A DNA stretch of 64,000 bases, taken from the NCBI GenBank assembly GCA_963843805.1, contig CAWJLY010000008.1:1-64000 (forward strand), in the 5' to 3' direction. Source of the stretch: Ideonella_A sp963843805. GTDB lineage: Bacteria; Pseudomonadota; Gammaproteobacteria; Burkholderiales; Burkholderiaceae_C. Every line of letters begins with the position of its first letter. Position 1 is the stretch's first letter. Shown here piece by piece: positions 40,495 to 50,366 of the stretch. The position numbers and the translations under genes were made by a program. The notes beneath the pieces are model-generated. The model saw only the letters and a program-made list of their open reading frames with translations, did not search any database and was not told the origin of the DNA.

Positions 40495-41166
40495 TTGATT
40501 TCGATCATACAAGCCGCCGGCTGGCCGATCTGGCCGTTGATCCTGTGTTCGATTGCGGCGCTGGCGCTGGTCGTCGAACGCCTGATCAGCCTGCGCACAA
40601 GCCGGGTTGCTCCGCCGCGGCTGCTCGACGAGGTGTTGAGCGTGACGCAGACCCAATTGCCGTCGGCCGACGTGATCGGCCAGCTGGCGCGCAGCTCGGT
40701 GCTCGGCACGGTGCTCGCCAGCGGCGTGCGCGCGGTCAGCGTCGATCCCCGGATCAACGAGGATTCACTTCGAAAGGTGTTCGAATCGGCCGGCCGGGCA
40801 GCCGTGCACCGCCTCGAGCGCTACCTGAACAGCCTGGGCACGATCGCGTCGGCGGCACCCCTGTTGGGCTTGCTGGGCACGGTGATCGGCATGATCGAGA
40901 TCTTCGGCTCGCAGGCGCCAACCGGTGGCAACAATCCGGCGATGATGGCTCACGGCATCTCGATCGCGCTGTACAACACCGCATTCGGTCTGATCATCGC
41001 GATCCCGGCACTCATGCTCTACCGGTACTTTCGCGGCCGGGTCGACGCCTACACCATCGACATGGAGCAAGCTGCCGACCGGCTGCTGCCGCACTTGCTT
41101 CGATTTGCTCTTGCGGCGCCTCCGACAACGGCCAAGGCCGCCGCCATGACCCGCCAAGCGGCCTGA
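40495..41166 (+). CDS. exbB: MotA/TolQ/ExbB proton channel family protein
   Basis: Inner-membrane proton-channel subunit, 223 residues, intact. The N-terminal helix is WPIWPLILCSIAALALVVERL; the conserved channel helices are TIASAAPLLGLLGTVIGMIEIF and ISIALYNTAFGLIIAIPALMLY. The start is TTG 40495, with GAGGA six bases upstream; no ATG fits. An exbD gene starts three bases after its stop. It may power Ton or Tol work; gene order (exbB-exbD-lpxK) is standard in Burkholderiales. Confidence 0.9.
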   Translation: MISIIQAAGWPIWPLILCSIAALALVVERLISLRTSRVAPPRLLDEVLSVTQTQLPSADVIGQLARSSVLGTVLASGVRAVSVDPRINEDSLRKVFESAGRAAVHRLERYLNSLGTIASAAPLLGLLGTVIGMIEIFGSQAPTGGNNPAMMAHGISIALYNTAFGLIIAIPALMLYRYFRGRVDAYTIDMEQAADRLLPHLLRFALAAPPTTAKAAAMTRQAA

Positions 41167-41168
41167 CC

Positions 41169-41603
41169 GTGGCGCTCAATTTTCGCCGCGCGCGTCGCGA
41201 TGAACCGGAAATCAATCTGATCCCGTTCATTGACGTGTTGCTCGTCGTGCTGATTTTTCTGATGCTGACGACCACCTATTCGCGCTATTCCGAATTGCAG
41301 ATCACCTTGCCGGTTGCCGACGCCGACAAGCCGATCGACCGGCCGCACGAGATTCTCGTCTCGATCACCGCGGACGGCCTGTATTCGATCGACCGCAAAC
41401 CGCTGCAAGGCCGCGCTGTCGAGCAACTCACCGCTGCATTGATCGGCGCCGCTGCCAAATCGCCGAACAGCATCGTGATCGTCTCGGCCGACGCCTCGGC
41501 AGCCCACCAATCGGTTGTCAACGTGATGGATGCGGCGCGGCGCGCCAACTTGCCGAGGCTGACCTTCGCCACCCAGACATCGAGCGGTGGCGCAGCCAAC
41601 TGA
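41169..41603 (+). CDS. exbD: ExbD/TolR family biopolymer transport protein
   Basis: Partner of the preceding channel protein, 144 residues, intact. GTG 41169 gives MALNFRRARRDEPEINLIPFIDVLLVVLIFLML, where the Asp in the helix is the proton-carrying residue. A periplasmic domain follows, ending in RRANLPRLTFATQ. lpxK begins inside its last codons. Confidence 0.9.
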   Translation: MALNFRRARRDEPEINLIPFIDVLLVVLIFLMLTTTYSRYSELQITLPVADADKPIDRPHEILVSITADGLYSIDRKPLQGRAVEQLTAALIGAAAKSPNSIVIVSADASAAHQSVVNVMDAARRANLPRLTFATQTSSGGAAN

Positions 41604-42668
41604 GCAGCCGACGCCTGCTGGCGCAGCAGGCGATGGCTGGGCAAGCCGGCTGCAGGAGAGCTGGAACCGGCGCGGCGCGTTGGCGCGCCTGCTCTGGCCG
41701 TTGTCGCTCTTGATGCGCGGTCTGGTGCGCACTCGCCGGCTGCTGTATCGCCTGGGCCTGCTGCCCAGCCGGCGCCTGCCGGTTCCGGTTGTGGTGGTTG
41801 GCAATCTGATCGTCGGCGGTGCCGGCAAGACACCGACCGTGATGGCAGTTGCGGCGCTGCTGCAGGCACAGGGGCATCGGCCGGCGATCGTTTCGCGCGG
41901 TTATGGGCGTGCACAGGCGGCGCCGTTGCTGGTCGATGCGGCGACACCTGCCGCGATCGTGCGGCGATGAGCCGCTGCTGCTGCATCTTCGATGCGGGCT
42001 GCCGGTTGCCGTCGGCGCGAATCGCGTCGCAGCCGCGCTAGCGGTTCTGCAGGCGAATCCGCAATCGACGGTGATCATCAGCGATGACGGCTTGCAGCAC
42101 CTGGCGCTGGCGCGCGATGTCCAGCTGCTGGTCTTCGACGAGCGCGGCGCCGGCAACGGCTGGCTGCTGCCGGCCGGCCCGCTGCGCGAACCGCTGCCTG
42201 CCAAAGGCACCCAGCCGAACGGCGTCGCGACACTGGTCGTCTACAACGCCGCGCGGCAGACCACACCACTGGCCGGCAGCCTGGCGCGCAGCCGGCTGAG
42301 CGGTGCGGTCGAACTGTCGGCCTGGTGGCGTGGCGAGCCGGCATCCGTTGCGCAGCTGAGCGCACTGCGCGGCCGGCCCGTTATCGCGATGGCCGGTGTG
42401 GCGCGTCCCCAGCGCTTTTTCTCGATGCTGCGCGCGGCCGGCATCGAGGTCGGTCGAGCGGCCGCTGCCCGACCATTTCGACTTCGCCACGCTGCCATGG
42501 CCGAGTGCGACGACCGAGCTGCTGCTGACCGAAAAGGATGCGATCAAGCTCGACCCTCGCCGATTGCCCGACTGCACGGCCTGGGTGGTGCCGCTAGACT
42601 TGCAACTCGACCCGCAAGTGGCAGACGCCATGCGGCGCCTGCTGCCCCTCCCGGCTTCGCCTGCGTAA
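41587..42668 (+). CDS. lpxK: Tetraacyldisaccharide 4'-kinase (frameshifted)
   Basis: Adds the 4'-phosphate to lipid A precursors at the inner membrane. The open frame begins at GTG 41587, overlapping exbD; SRLQESWNRRGALARLLWPLS follows. The P-loop is VVVGNLIVGGAGKTP, then IVSRGYGR. After an indel near 41970 come IISDDGLQHLALARDVQLLVFDERG and LLPAGPLREP. After another near 42440 it ends LPDHFDFATLPWPS, TELLLTEKDAIKLD. The exact start is unsure within about 15 codons. Confidence 0.92.
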
Positions 42669-42684
42669 AAATCCTCCGAGCGCC

Positions 42685-42903
42685 ATGGACATCCGATTGC
42701 TTGAACTGATGGTCTGCCCGATCTGCAAAGGCCCGCTGCAACACCTGCGGCCACCACAGCAGCCGCAACAGGAATTGGTCTGCAACGCCGATCGGCTGGC
42801 GTTTCCGGTCCGCGATGGCATCCCGGTGATGCTCGAATCCGAGGCGCGCACGCTTGAACCACCACATTCCGATCCGCCAGCACCCGCTTCGACGCCGACC
42901 TGA
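42685..42903 (+). CDS. Trm112/YcaR family small zinc-binding protein
   Basis: 72 residues, intact: MDIRLLELMVCPICKGPLQHL and LVCNADRLAFPVRDGIPVMLE. The CPxC pair is present. The short linker and YPI/FPV-like end are those of the Trm112-like proteins lying between lpxK and kdsB. Exact role in bacteria unknown. Confidence 0.88.
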   Translation: MDIRLLELMVCPICKGPLQHLRPPQQPQQELVCNADRLAFPVRDGIPVMLESEARTLEPPHSDPPAPASTPT

Positions 42904-42912
42904 CGCAACGGC

Positions 42913-43676
42913 ATGGGATTCACCGTTCTGATCCCGGCCCGGCTGCGTTCGACCCGGCTGCCGCGCAAACCGCTGGCCGATATCGCCGGGCTGCCGATGG
43001 TGGTCCATGTAGCGCGACGTTCGGCGATGTCGTCTGCCAGTGCAGTGGTCGTCGCAGCCGACGCGGCTGAAATTGTCGATGCATGTGCCAAGCATGGCGT
43101 TCGGGCGATGCTGACTCGCGACGATCACCCGACCGGCAGCGACCGCCTGGCCGAAGTCTGTGAGCAACTGGGCCTCGATGGCGACGACATCGTCGTCAAT
43201 GTGCAGGGTGACGAGCCGCTGATCGAGCCGGCGCTGATCGACGCCTGCGCGACGGCATTGAATGATCATCGCGACTGCGTGATGAGTACCGCCGCGCATC
43301 AGATCGACGACCTGCACGAGTACCTCGATCCGAATGTGGTCAAGGTGGTGTGCGATGCAGCCGGTCGGGCGCTTGTATTTTTCGCGCGCGCCGATTGCCT
43401 GGCAGCGCGATGGCGGCAGCGCCGGTCAGCCCGTCTTGCCCGACCCGCTGCCACTGCGCCATATCGGCATCTATGCCTATCACGCCGGCTTACCTGCGCC
43501 GGTTTTGTGGCCTTGCGCAAAGTCCGCTCGAGCATTGCGAATCACTCGAACAATTGCGCGTGCTTGTGGCACGGTGATCGATCGCCGTGCACCTGAGTTC
43601 GATGCGCCCCGGCCCTGGGGTCGATACCGCCGAGGACCTGGCGCGGGTCCGTGAACTGCTGACTCGTCGAGCCTGA
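42913..43676 (+). CDS. kdsB: 3-deoxy-manno-octulosonate cytidylyltransferase (frameshifted)
   Basis: Activates KDO with CTP for lipopolysaccharide. MGFTVLIPARLRSTRLPRKPLADI is the nucleotide-binding start; ARAMLTRDDHPTGSDRLAE-type and VVNVQGDEPLIEP blocks follow. After an indel near 43375 come YFSRAPIAW, PLRHIGIYAYHAG and, in turn, LEHCESLEQLRVL and GPGVDTAEDLARVRELL, ending at TGA 43674-43676. Confidence 0.93.
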
Positions 43677-43827
43677 AAAGGCTGTCGACGGCCACCGCGA
43701 AGCCACGGGTTTTCACGAGCCGGCGGCGCAAGCGTTGCGCAAGAGGCACATGCTATTCTCGACTCGACAATGGGCAGCAGCGCCAATGCAGCCGCTGCAC
43801 CGACGATTGCAAATCACGAGGACCCCC

Positions 43828-44483
43828 ATGCGAATCATCTTGTTGGGTGCGCCGGGAGCCGGCAAGGGCACCCAGGCCACTTTTTTGTGCCAGCGCTACG
43901 GCGATCCCGCAGATCTCGACCGGCGACATGTTGCGCGCAGCCGTCAAGGCCGGCACCCCGCTGGGCATCAAGGCCAAGCAGGTGATGGATTCGGGGGCAT
44001 TGGTCAGCGACGACATCATCATCGGTCTGGTCAAGGAACGCATCAGTCAGCCCGACTGCGCCAACGGCTTCCTGTTCGACGGTTTTCCGCGCACCATTCC
44101 GCAGGCCGATGCGATGAAGGCGGCCGGGGTGAAGATCGATGCCGTGCTCGAAATCGACGTACCCGACCAGGCCATCATCGAACGCATGAGCGGACGCCGC
44201 GTGCATCCCGGCATCGGGCCGCACCTATCACGTCAGATTCAACCCGCCCAAAGTCGAAGGCATCGACGACCAGACGGGCGAGGCGTTGATCCAGCGTGAC
44301 GACGACAAGGAAGAAACCGTGCGCAAGCGGCTGCAGGTGTACCAGGACCAGACCATGCCGTTGATTGCGTATTACGCGAAGTGGCAGGCCAGCGGCGAAG
44401 CCGGTGCACCGCGTTGCGTGAAGATCAACGGCAGCGGCAGCGTCGACGAGATCACCGCCCGCGCAACCGCCGCGCTGGGCTGA
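43828..44483 (+). CDS. adk: Adenylate kinase (frameshifted)
   Basis: Interconverts AMP, ADP and ATP. MRIILLGAPGAGKGTQATFL contains the P-loop. After an indel near 43908 the reading is ISTGDMLRAAVKAGTPLG, NGFLFDGFPRTIPQADAM and IIERMSGRRVHP; after another near 44215, YHVRFNPPKVEGIDDQTGE and IQRDDDKEETVRKRLQVY. It is the long-LID type, about 218 residues, without the zinc Cys set in LID. Confidence 0.95.
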
Positions 44484-44498
44484 CGAAGGGACCGCGAC

Positions 44499-45268
44499 AT
44501 GGACATCAACGGCAAGGTTTTCATCGTCACCGGCGGCGCCTCCGGGCTCGGCGAAGGCACAGCGCGGATGCTCGTCGCACGCGGCGGCAAGGTCGTGATC
44601 GCCGATCTGCAGGCCGACAAGGGCGAGGCGCTGGCGGCCGAACTCGGCGCCGACAGCGCCGCCTTCGTCCGCTGTGATGTCAGCCAGGAGGCCGATGGCT
44701 CAGGCCGCGGTCGATCGAGCCACTGCGATGGGCAAGTTGATGGGACTGGTCAACTGCGCCGGCATTGCGCCGGCTGCAAAGACAGTCGGCAAGGACGGTG
44801 CCCATTCGCTGGCGCCGTTCAGCAAGGTGATCACGCGTCAACCTGATCGGCAGCTTCAACATGATTCGCCTGGCCGCCGCCGCGATGAGCCGCAACGAGC
44901 CCGAACCGACCGGCGAGCGCGGCGTGCTGATCTCGACCGCCAGCGTCGCCGCATTCGATGGCCAGATCGGCCAGGCGGCCTACTCGGCGTCGAAGGGCGG
45001 CATCGTCGGCATGACATTGCCGATCGCCCGCGACCTGGCGCGCAACGGCATCCGCAACATGACGATCGCGCCGGGCATCTTCGGCACGCCGATGCTGTTC
45101 TCGATGCCGCAGGAGGTGCAGGACGCACTGGCCGCCGGCGTGCCGTTCCCGAGCCGGCTCGGCACCCCGCAGGACTACGCCAAGCTGGTGCAACAGATCA
45201 TCACCAACGAGATGCTCAACGGCGAAGTGATCCGCCTCGACGGCGCGATCCGGCTGGCGCCGAAATAG
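44499..45268 (+). CDS. Short-chain dehydrogenase, HSD10/3-hydroxyacyl-CoA type (frameshifted)
   Basis: NAD-dependent SDR starting 15 bases after adk. MDINGKVFIVTGGASGLGEGTARML gives the TGxxxGxG fold; then VIADLQADKG, VNCAGIAPAAKT, VLISTASVAAFDGQIGQAAYSASKGGIVGM with the Ser-Tyr-Lys triad, and TIAPGIFGTPM. The order and QIGQAAYSASK resemble type 2 3-hydroxyacyl-CoA dehydrogenases used in branched-chain or fatty acyl-CoA breakdown. Two indels lie between 44690 and 44850. Exact substrate not determined. Confidence 0.88.
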
Positions 45269-45290
45269 GATGTCGGGTTTTCTTGTGAAG

Positions 45291-45351
45291 GAGCGGCTTC
45301 TGCCGCGCTTCAGGTTTCAGGAAGGCCGCTGAAGCGCGGCTGAGGCCGCTC
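45291..45351. repeat. REP-like long palindrome between convergent genes
   Basis: Arms 45291-45313 and 45329-45351 are inverted copies, identical at 21 of 23 positions, with a 15-base loop. The arm starts GAGCGGCTTCTGCCGCG. It shares the GAGCGGCTT...GCCGCG core with 37935-37961. It may act as a bidirectional terminator, but no T run follows directly. Confidence 0.7.
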
Positions 45352-45403
45352 TTATAGCCCCCGAGCGCCCCAGCCCCAGGCGTGGTCGATTCTCCGACGG
45401 GTC

Positions 45404-46672
45404 TTATTTCTTGCGCGCCTGCAGCGCCCACAGGCGCGCCAGGTCGGCCGAGCCATCCTTGCCTTTGACTGCACGCAACGTCGTCTGCGCCTTGCGCACC
45501 CTGCCCTGCCATCGCCTGCGCGATGCCCAGGTGCAACTGCGCATCATCGGGACGCTTCAGACCGCCCTTGGCGATGCCCTGCTGCATCAGATCCAGACCC
45601 TTGGCGCCTGCCCGTTGACGACCAGGTTGTAGCCGACATCGACCAGCGCGTTGCCGTCCTTGGCTGCATCTGGCCTCGGCTTCATCAGCGGCCATCGCGG
45701 CCTTGTTTTCGTCCAGCCGCTTGGCGACCAGATCACGCAGGCGCTGATGGCGTCCGGCCTGGTCGCCAACCCCGAGCACACCAGCGGCATAACCCTTGTC
45801 GAGCACACTTTTGCCTTCGGCCGGAAAGCCGGCCTGCACCGCGAGCTGCGCCATTTCCATGTAGTCGTTGGCACGATCCATCACGCCGGTGGCAAGCGAC
45901 AGGCGGTAGACGTCGAGCGCGAAGCGATCGCTGAAACTCTGCTTGCGCTGCAGGCGGCTCAGCAGGTCGGCCCAATAGGCCTTCTTCGGATAGTGCGTGA
46001 TCAGCCGCTCGATCACATACACCGTCAGGTCGGCATCGCCCAGTTTTTGCGCCGCATTGAACAGCAGCGTCAGGCGGTCTTCGTCGGGTGCGCGGCCGGC
46101 CTTTTCGGTGGCCTGCACCTCGGCCGTCAGCTGTTTGGCCGCGCCGGCAAAATCGCCCGACAGATACTGCGCCTGGATCAGCAGCGTGCGGATGCTCGAG
46201 TTGCTGCCGCCTTCGTTCAGATAACGCTGGCCCCATTGCATCGTCTTGCCGTAGTCCTTGGCGCGGTAGGCCATGCCGGTCAGCGACTCGAGCATGCGCA
46301 GTTTCTCGGCTGCCCCGACCCGCCCGGACTTGTCGATCACGTCGTAGGCCCGGCCGGCGGCATTGACGTCGCCGGCGCCCGATGCCGCGGCCAGCCGCAT
46401 CCGCTCGATCAGATAGTTTTCGTAGGCTGTCTGCGAGCCGACCTTGTCGGCACTTTCGACCTGACCGAGCGCTTCGCGGTATTTGCCCTTCTTGATCAGA
46501 TCCTGCGCCGCCTGCAGCGGCTTGCCGATATCGGGCCGCACGGTATCGGCGGCCATCACTCCCGACGCCGCGAAAACGCAGCGCGCAACCGGCCAGCGAC
46601 GCCAACTCGGCGCAGGCGCATCGATACACTGCCTCGAACGGCTCCGCGGCTCCGATCCTGACGCTTCAGCAT
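45404..46672 (-). CDS. Exported TPR-rich protein beside exb genes (frameshifted)
   Basis: A signal peptide ending near ASGVMAADTV is followed by GKPLQAAQDLIKKGKYREAL, LIERMRLAAASGAGD, MAYRAKDYGKTMQWGQRYLNEG and LLFNAAQKLGDADLTVYVIERLI, helical repeats of TPR/Sel1 character. After indels near 45600-45740 it reads YNLVVNGQA...LDLMQQGIAKG and ends DGSADLARLWALQARKK. The start is ATG 46672 or an internal ATG near 46621, each needing an indel in the signal peptide. It is downstream of exbD in the Ton locus, so a periplasmic partner role is possible. Confidence 0.7.
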
Positions 46673-46689
46673 ACTGCATCGGCTTGCGC

Positions 46690-47122
46690 TCACTTGACGA
46701 ATTGTTCATTGCCGACGATGCCGAGCTTGGTCACGCCCAGCCGCTGCGCACTGGCCATCACCATCGCGACCGCCTTGTATTCGACCAGCTTGTTCGGCCG
46801 CAGGTGCACTTCGGGCTGATCGGGCTCGGCGGCCGTGCGCACCAGCTTGTCCTCAAGCGCGGCCCGGTCGGCCAGCACCTCGCCATTCCACAAGCATCGT
46901 GCCGTCGAAATCGACGTCGATCGTCACCACCACCGGATCCCGCGTCGGCGGCGGCGGCGTGCCGGTCGGCATGTTCAGGTTGACCGAATGCAGCTGGATC
47001 GGAATCGTGATGATCAGCATGATGATCAGCACCAGCATCACGTCGATCAGCGGCGTGGTGTTGATGTCCATCATCACCTCCGGATCACCCGACCCACTGC
47101 CCGATCCGATATTCATTCCCAT
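46690..47122 (-). CDS. exbD: ExbD/TolR family protein, second exbD of the Ton locus (frameshifted)
   Basis: MGMNIGSGSGSGDPEVMMDINTTPLIDVMLVLIIMLII with the helix Asp, then NMPTGTPPPPTRDPVVVTID. After an indel near 46880 it reads WNGEVLADRAALEDKL, EVHLRPNKLVEYKAVAMVM and ends LGIVGNEQFVK. Upstream lies another exbD gene of similar sequence; tandem exbD genes occur in xanthomonad-type Ton loci. The two share the start MGMNIGS. Confidence 0.9.
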
Positions 47123-47246
47123 CACAACTCCTCAACGCACCAGAACCACCACTAGCTCCACCATCACCACGTCCGTCCCCGGCAAGCGCAGCGAAGCCGC
47201 CATCAAGCAACTCGCGCCTCACGGGTCCCCCGGGAGGCCGCGAGGC

Positions 47247-47261
47247 GCCCCCTCGGGGGGC
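47247..47261. repeat. GC-only palindrome between the two exbD genes
   Basis: GCCCCCTCGGGGGGC forms a strong hairpin in the 160-base gap between the exbD genes (47123-47282), flanked by further GC-rich inverted stretches (TCCCCCGGGAGG at 47226-47237). No T run follows, so a plain terminator is not indicated; it may be a repetitive intergenic element or attenuate transcription. Confidence 0.5.
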
Positions 47262-47282
47262 AGGAGCGCAGCGACGTGGGGG

Positions 47283-47708
47283 CTAACCTTTCGGCGGCGG
47301 CTCGGTGATGAAACTGACCTTCAGGATATTCGCCCGCTGGCACTGGTACATCACGCGGCCGATCGATTCATAGCGCGCGTTCTGGTCGCCGCGGATATGC
47401 ACCTCGGGCTGCGGATTGAGCACCGCGATCTCCTTCAGCTTTTCGAACAGCGCATTGTTGTCCGGCACCAGCCTGGCATTCCAGAAGATGTCGCCGTCCT
47501 TGTTGACGGCGATCTCGACGTTCTCGGGCTTGGTCTGCAGCGGGATGTTGGTTTCGCTCGGCAGCTTGACCGGAACGGTCTGGATGACGACCGGAATGGT
47601 GATCAGAAAGATGATCAGCAAGACCAGCATCACGTCGACCAGCGGCGTGGTGTTGATGGTCGAGACGACTTCGTCTTCGTCGCCGCTCGATCCGATGTTC
47701 ATTCCCAT
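47283..47708 (-). CDS. exbD: ExbD/TolR family protein, first exbD of the Ton locus
   Basis: Intact 141 residues: MGMNIGSSGDEDEVVSTINTTPLVDVMLVLLIIFLI with the proton-pathway Asp, then NVEIAVNKDGDIFWNARLV and EVHIRGDQNARYESIGRVMYQ. It is 54 bases downstream of exbB. The GMNIGS start shared with the second exbD suggests tandem duplication. Confidence 0.93.
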   Translation of the reverse strand: MGMNIGSSGDEDEVVSTINTTPLVDVMLVLLIIFLITIPVVIQTVPVKLPSETNIPLQTKPENVEIAVNKDGDIFWNARLVPDNNALFEKLKEIAVLNPQPEVHIRGDQNARYESIGRVMYQCQRANILKVSFITEPPPKG

Positions 47709-47762
47709 GTGGGTGCTTCCTGGGTTGGCGCGTTCAGGCTGTTGGCTGTCGTTGCCGGGATT

Positions 47763-48621
47763 TCAGCGGGTCTGCTTGGCGCCCATCAGCACACCGTGCA
47801 GGTCGGCACTGAAGCCGCGCACTGCGTCGAGCGTGACCTTGTTGCGGCGCACCAGCCAGTTGTAGCCGAGCACCGCCGGCACCGCGACGGCCAGACCGAT
47901 GGCGGTCATGATCAGCGCCTCGCCGACCGGGCCGGCCACCTTGTCGATCGACGCCTGCCCGGCGATGCCGATCGCGGTCAGCGCGTGGTAGATGCCCCAG
48001 ACGGTGCCGAACAGGCCGATGAACGGCGCGGTCGATCCGACCGTCGCGAGGAACGCCAGGCCGTCCTGCAGGCGCGACTGCACATCGGCAACGGCGCGCT
48101 CGACACTCATCGTGACCCAGGTGTTGCGGTCGATGTTCGCGGTCAGCTCGCCCTCATGGTGCTCGCCGGCGGCGATTCCGGTGTCGGCGATGAAGCGGAA
48201 GGCCGAGCCTTCCTTCAGGCTGGCCGCGCCCTCCTGCAGGCTGGACGCCTTGAAGAAGCTGCCGCGCGCGGCCTTGGCCTGGCTGCTGATCTTCAGGCTC
48301 TCCCAGAGCTTGGTGATCAGGATGTACCAGCTGCCCATGCTCATGATGACGAGGATCAGCAGCGTGCCCTTGGAAACGAAGTCGCCCTGCTCCCACAACG
48401 CGGCCAGTCCGTAGGGGTTGTCGACGGTTTCCTTCACTGAAGCGGGAGCGGCCATCGGCGGTTGCGGCGTCGGCCGGTCGCCGGTTTCGAGCCGGCGCCG
48501 AGGCCGCCGGCGCTGCCGATGCGGCATCGGTCGCTTGGGCCTGTACCAGCGCGGAATTGAGCAGCAGGCCGGCGGCAAGGGCGGCCGCAGCGGCGAAGGA
48601 GTTCAGGCGGTTGGTCATCAT
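47763..48621 (-). CDS. exbB: ExbB family proton channel with N-terminal signal region (one frameshift)
   Basis: ATG 48621 begins MMTNRLNSFAAAAALAAGLLL, a signal-like extension as in long ExbB proteins, and an Ala-rich linker. After an indel near 48490 comes NPYGLAALWEQGDFVSKGTLLILVIMSMGSW, then ERAVADVQSRLQDGLAFLATVGSTAPFIGLFGTVWGIYHAL and EALIMTAIGLAVAVPAVLGYNW, the channel helices. It stands between tonB and exbD and together with them forms the energy-transducing complex for TonB receptors. Confidence 0.93.
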
Positions 48622-48751
48622 GAGAAATTCCTGCGGGTAGCAATGGAGGATGGAGAAAGCGATTCGCCGGGCCAGTCGGCCAGACGATGCAGTCGACGAG
48701 CAGCCGTGCGAACCTCAGGCCGTGGCGGCATTGCGACAAACGTGATCGGCA

Positions 48752-49455
48752 CTATTTGATGTCGAAGAAGAACTCCTGGCGGATCTGCACGGCATCGCCG
48801 GCACAGACATAGCCCTCCTTCATCGACCGTTTCGACCGCATCGCGGAAGCGCGTTTGGTGCGGCGTTGACGCCACGCAGCGTGTCACGCTCGAATTCGAC
48901 CTCGACGACCCGGCCGGCCTTCAACGTGGCCAGGACGAATATGCTGCCCTGCACCTCGAAATTGACCGCCGGCGGTTCGGGCGGCGGCATCTTGCTGCAC
49001 GCAATGCCGGCGGCCACCGGACCAGCCGGCTTGGGCTTGGCGGCGGTGCCGGCGGCGCGGGCGGCGCGGGCGGCGGTGCCGGCGCGGGCGGCGCAGCGAC
49101 GACCGGCGGCGGCGCCGGAGCGATCACAACCGGTGCCGGCGGCGGCGTCGGCGTCACCGCGGTGATGGTGGGCACCGGCGGCGGCGGTGCGGTGATCTGC
49201 ACCTCAGGCGGCGGAATGAACGGCGGCGGCGGCGCCTCGAGCTTGGGCGGCGGCGGGACGACGATCTCGGGCGGCGGCGGCGGCTTGCGCACCTCCTCCG
49301 ATCACCTTGGTCTCGATCGGCGCGATCACGACCTCGACGACCTTTTTCGCTAGCCCGGTGACCAGCGCATAGACGATCAGCGCGTGGAACAGAATGACAA
49401 ACGTGATGCCTGCAAGGTGCTTGCGAGGGTCCGCCTGTCGCTGGGAAAAATCCAT
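48752..49455 (-). CDS. tonB: TonB energy-transducing protein (frameshifted)
   Basis: MDFSQRQADPRKHLAGITFVILFHALIVYALVTGLA is the N-terminal membrane anchor with the conserved His. After an indel near 49300 comes a very Pro-rich spacer (PPPPPEIVVPPPPKLEAPPPP), which spans the periplasm. The C-terminal domain reads FVLATLKAGRVVEVEFERDTLRG and, after more indels, a tail SMKEGYVCAGDAVQIRQEFFFDIK ending at TAG 48754-48752. Followed by exbB after about 130 bases. Confidence 0.88.
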
Positions 49456-49585
49456 CCTGGGGTCTCCAGTGGCGAGAAGTAAGTGTCGGGGCGCGGGTAG
49501 CGTACGACGGGGTGATTCTAGGCATAACGCAGGAGCACTTCAGGAGACGCGCAAGTTGACGCGAGAAGCCCGAGTCATGTGCACC

Positions 49586-50287
49586 TCACGGCGCGATCAG
49601 CCAGCCGGTGATAGCGAAGCGGTCGGCGCCAGCGAAAGGCGGCACATAAGACACGAAGTGGGTTTGCGGCACCGTGAACAGCGAGACCGAGTTGAAATGC
49701 GGGTAGAAGCTGTCGATCACATTGCCCTGAGCATCCGTGAAATGGAGCAGACCGCCCCAGTCCGGCCGCCAGTTACGGGTCAGGTTGATAACGTAGGCGA
49801 TCCGCCGGTCCTCGGTCTCGACGTGGTCGTCATGGGCCAGCAGGAAACTGCCGCGTGAATACATCGTCGCCTGGGCATAGACTCTGCCGATGTCGTCGAT
49901 TCCGCTCAGCCGGCGCATCAGCGATAAAAAAGGCTCGTCGGCCATCCAACGCACGAAACGAGCCAGCAGGTCGACATCGCCCCGCTCAGCCGAATGCACC
50001 ATCGAGTGCGTGAAGAAAGAAAACTGGAACTCGCGCTCGGCGCCAGCATGGATACCCTGACTGAGGATGGCACGCTGCTGGCTGCTCAAGCTGCGCAACT
50101 GCTGCCCGGTGAGCATGCGATCGCCCTCGGCATCTCTGTAACTGAGTGCCCAATCGATTGCGTCGACCGCGCGGGACAATGCCTCAACCACTTCGGGCTC
50201 GAAGAAATCGCGCGCCAACACACGGCCGTCACGCGCCATGCAACGACAGATTTCGTCCGCATCGAGGCGGGCATTGATGTACTGCAT
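49586..50287 (-). CDS. 2-oxoglutarate/Fe(II)-dependent oxygenase, prolyl-hydroxylase-like
   Basis: Intact 233 residues with the double-stranded beta-helix pattern: GSFLLAHDDHVETEDRRIAYVINL, giving the His-x-Asp iron ligands (H-D-D), WRPDWGGLLHF, then VPQTHFVSYV with the distal His and RFAITGWL with the Arg that binds 2-oxoglutarate. The start MQYINARLDADEI fits. It lies 79 bases downstream of a TonB receptor on the same strand and upstream of tonB. Such oxygenases often accompany receptors of this kind; the substrate, protein or small molecule, is unknown. Confidence 0.85.
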   Translation of the reverse strand: MQYINARLDADEICRCMARDGRVLARDFFEPEVVEALSRAVDAIDWALSYRDAEGDRMLTGQQLRSLSSQQRAILSQGIHAGAEREFQFSFFTHSMVHSAERGDVDLLARFVRWMADEPFLSLMRRLSGIDDIGRVYAQATMYSRGSFLLAHDDHVETEDRRIAYVINLTRNWRPDWGGLLHFTDAQGNVIDSFYPHFNSVSLFTVPQTHFVSYVPPFAGADRFAITGWLIAP

Positions 50288-50366
50288 GGAACCGATGAGA
50301 CTGTGCGTGGCACGTGCGACAGGCAGGCCCGAGGGCCCGCCGTCGGCTGGGTACGGCCAGCCCCGA

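Noticed and set aside
49162..49353. Glycine-rich ORF (GGGGA repeats)
   Set aside because: Mirror of the proline-rich spacer of tonB on the other strand.
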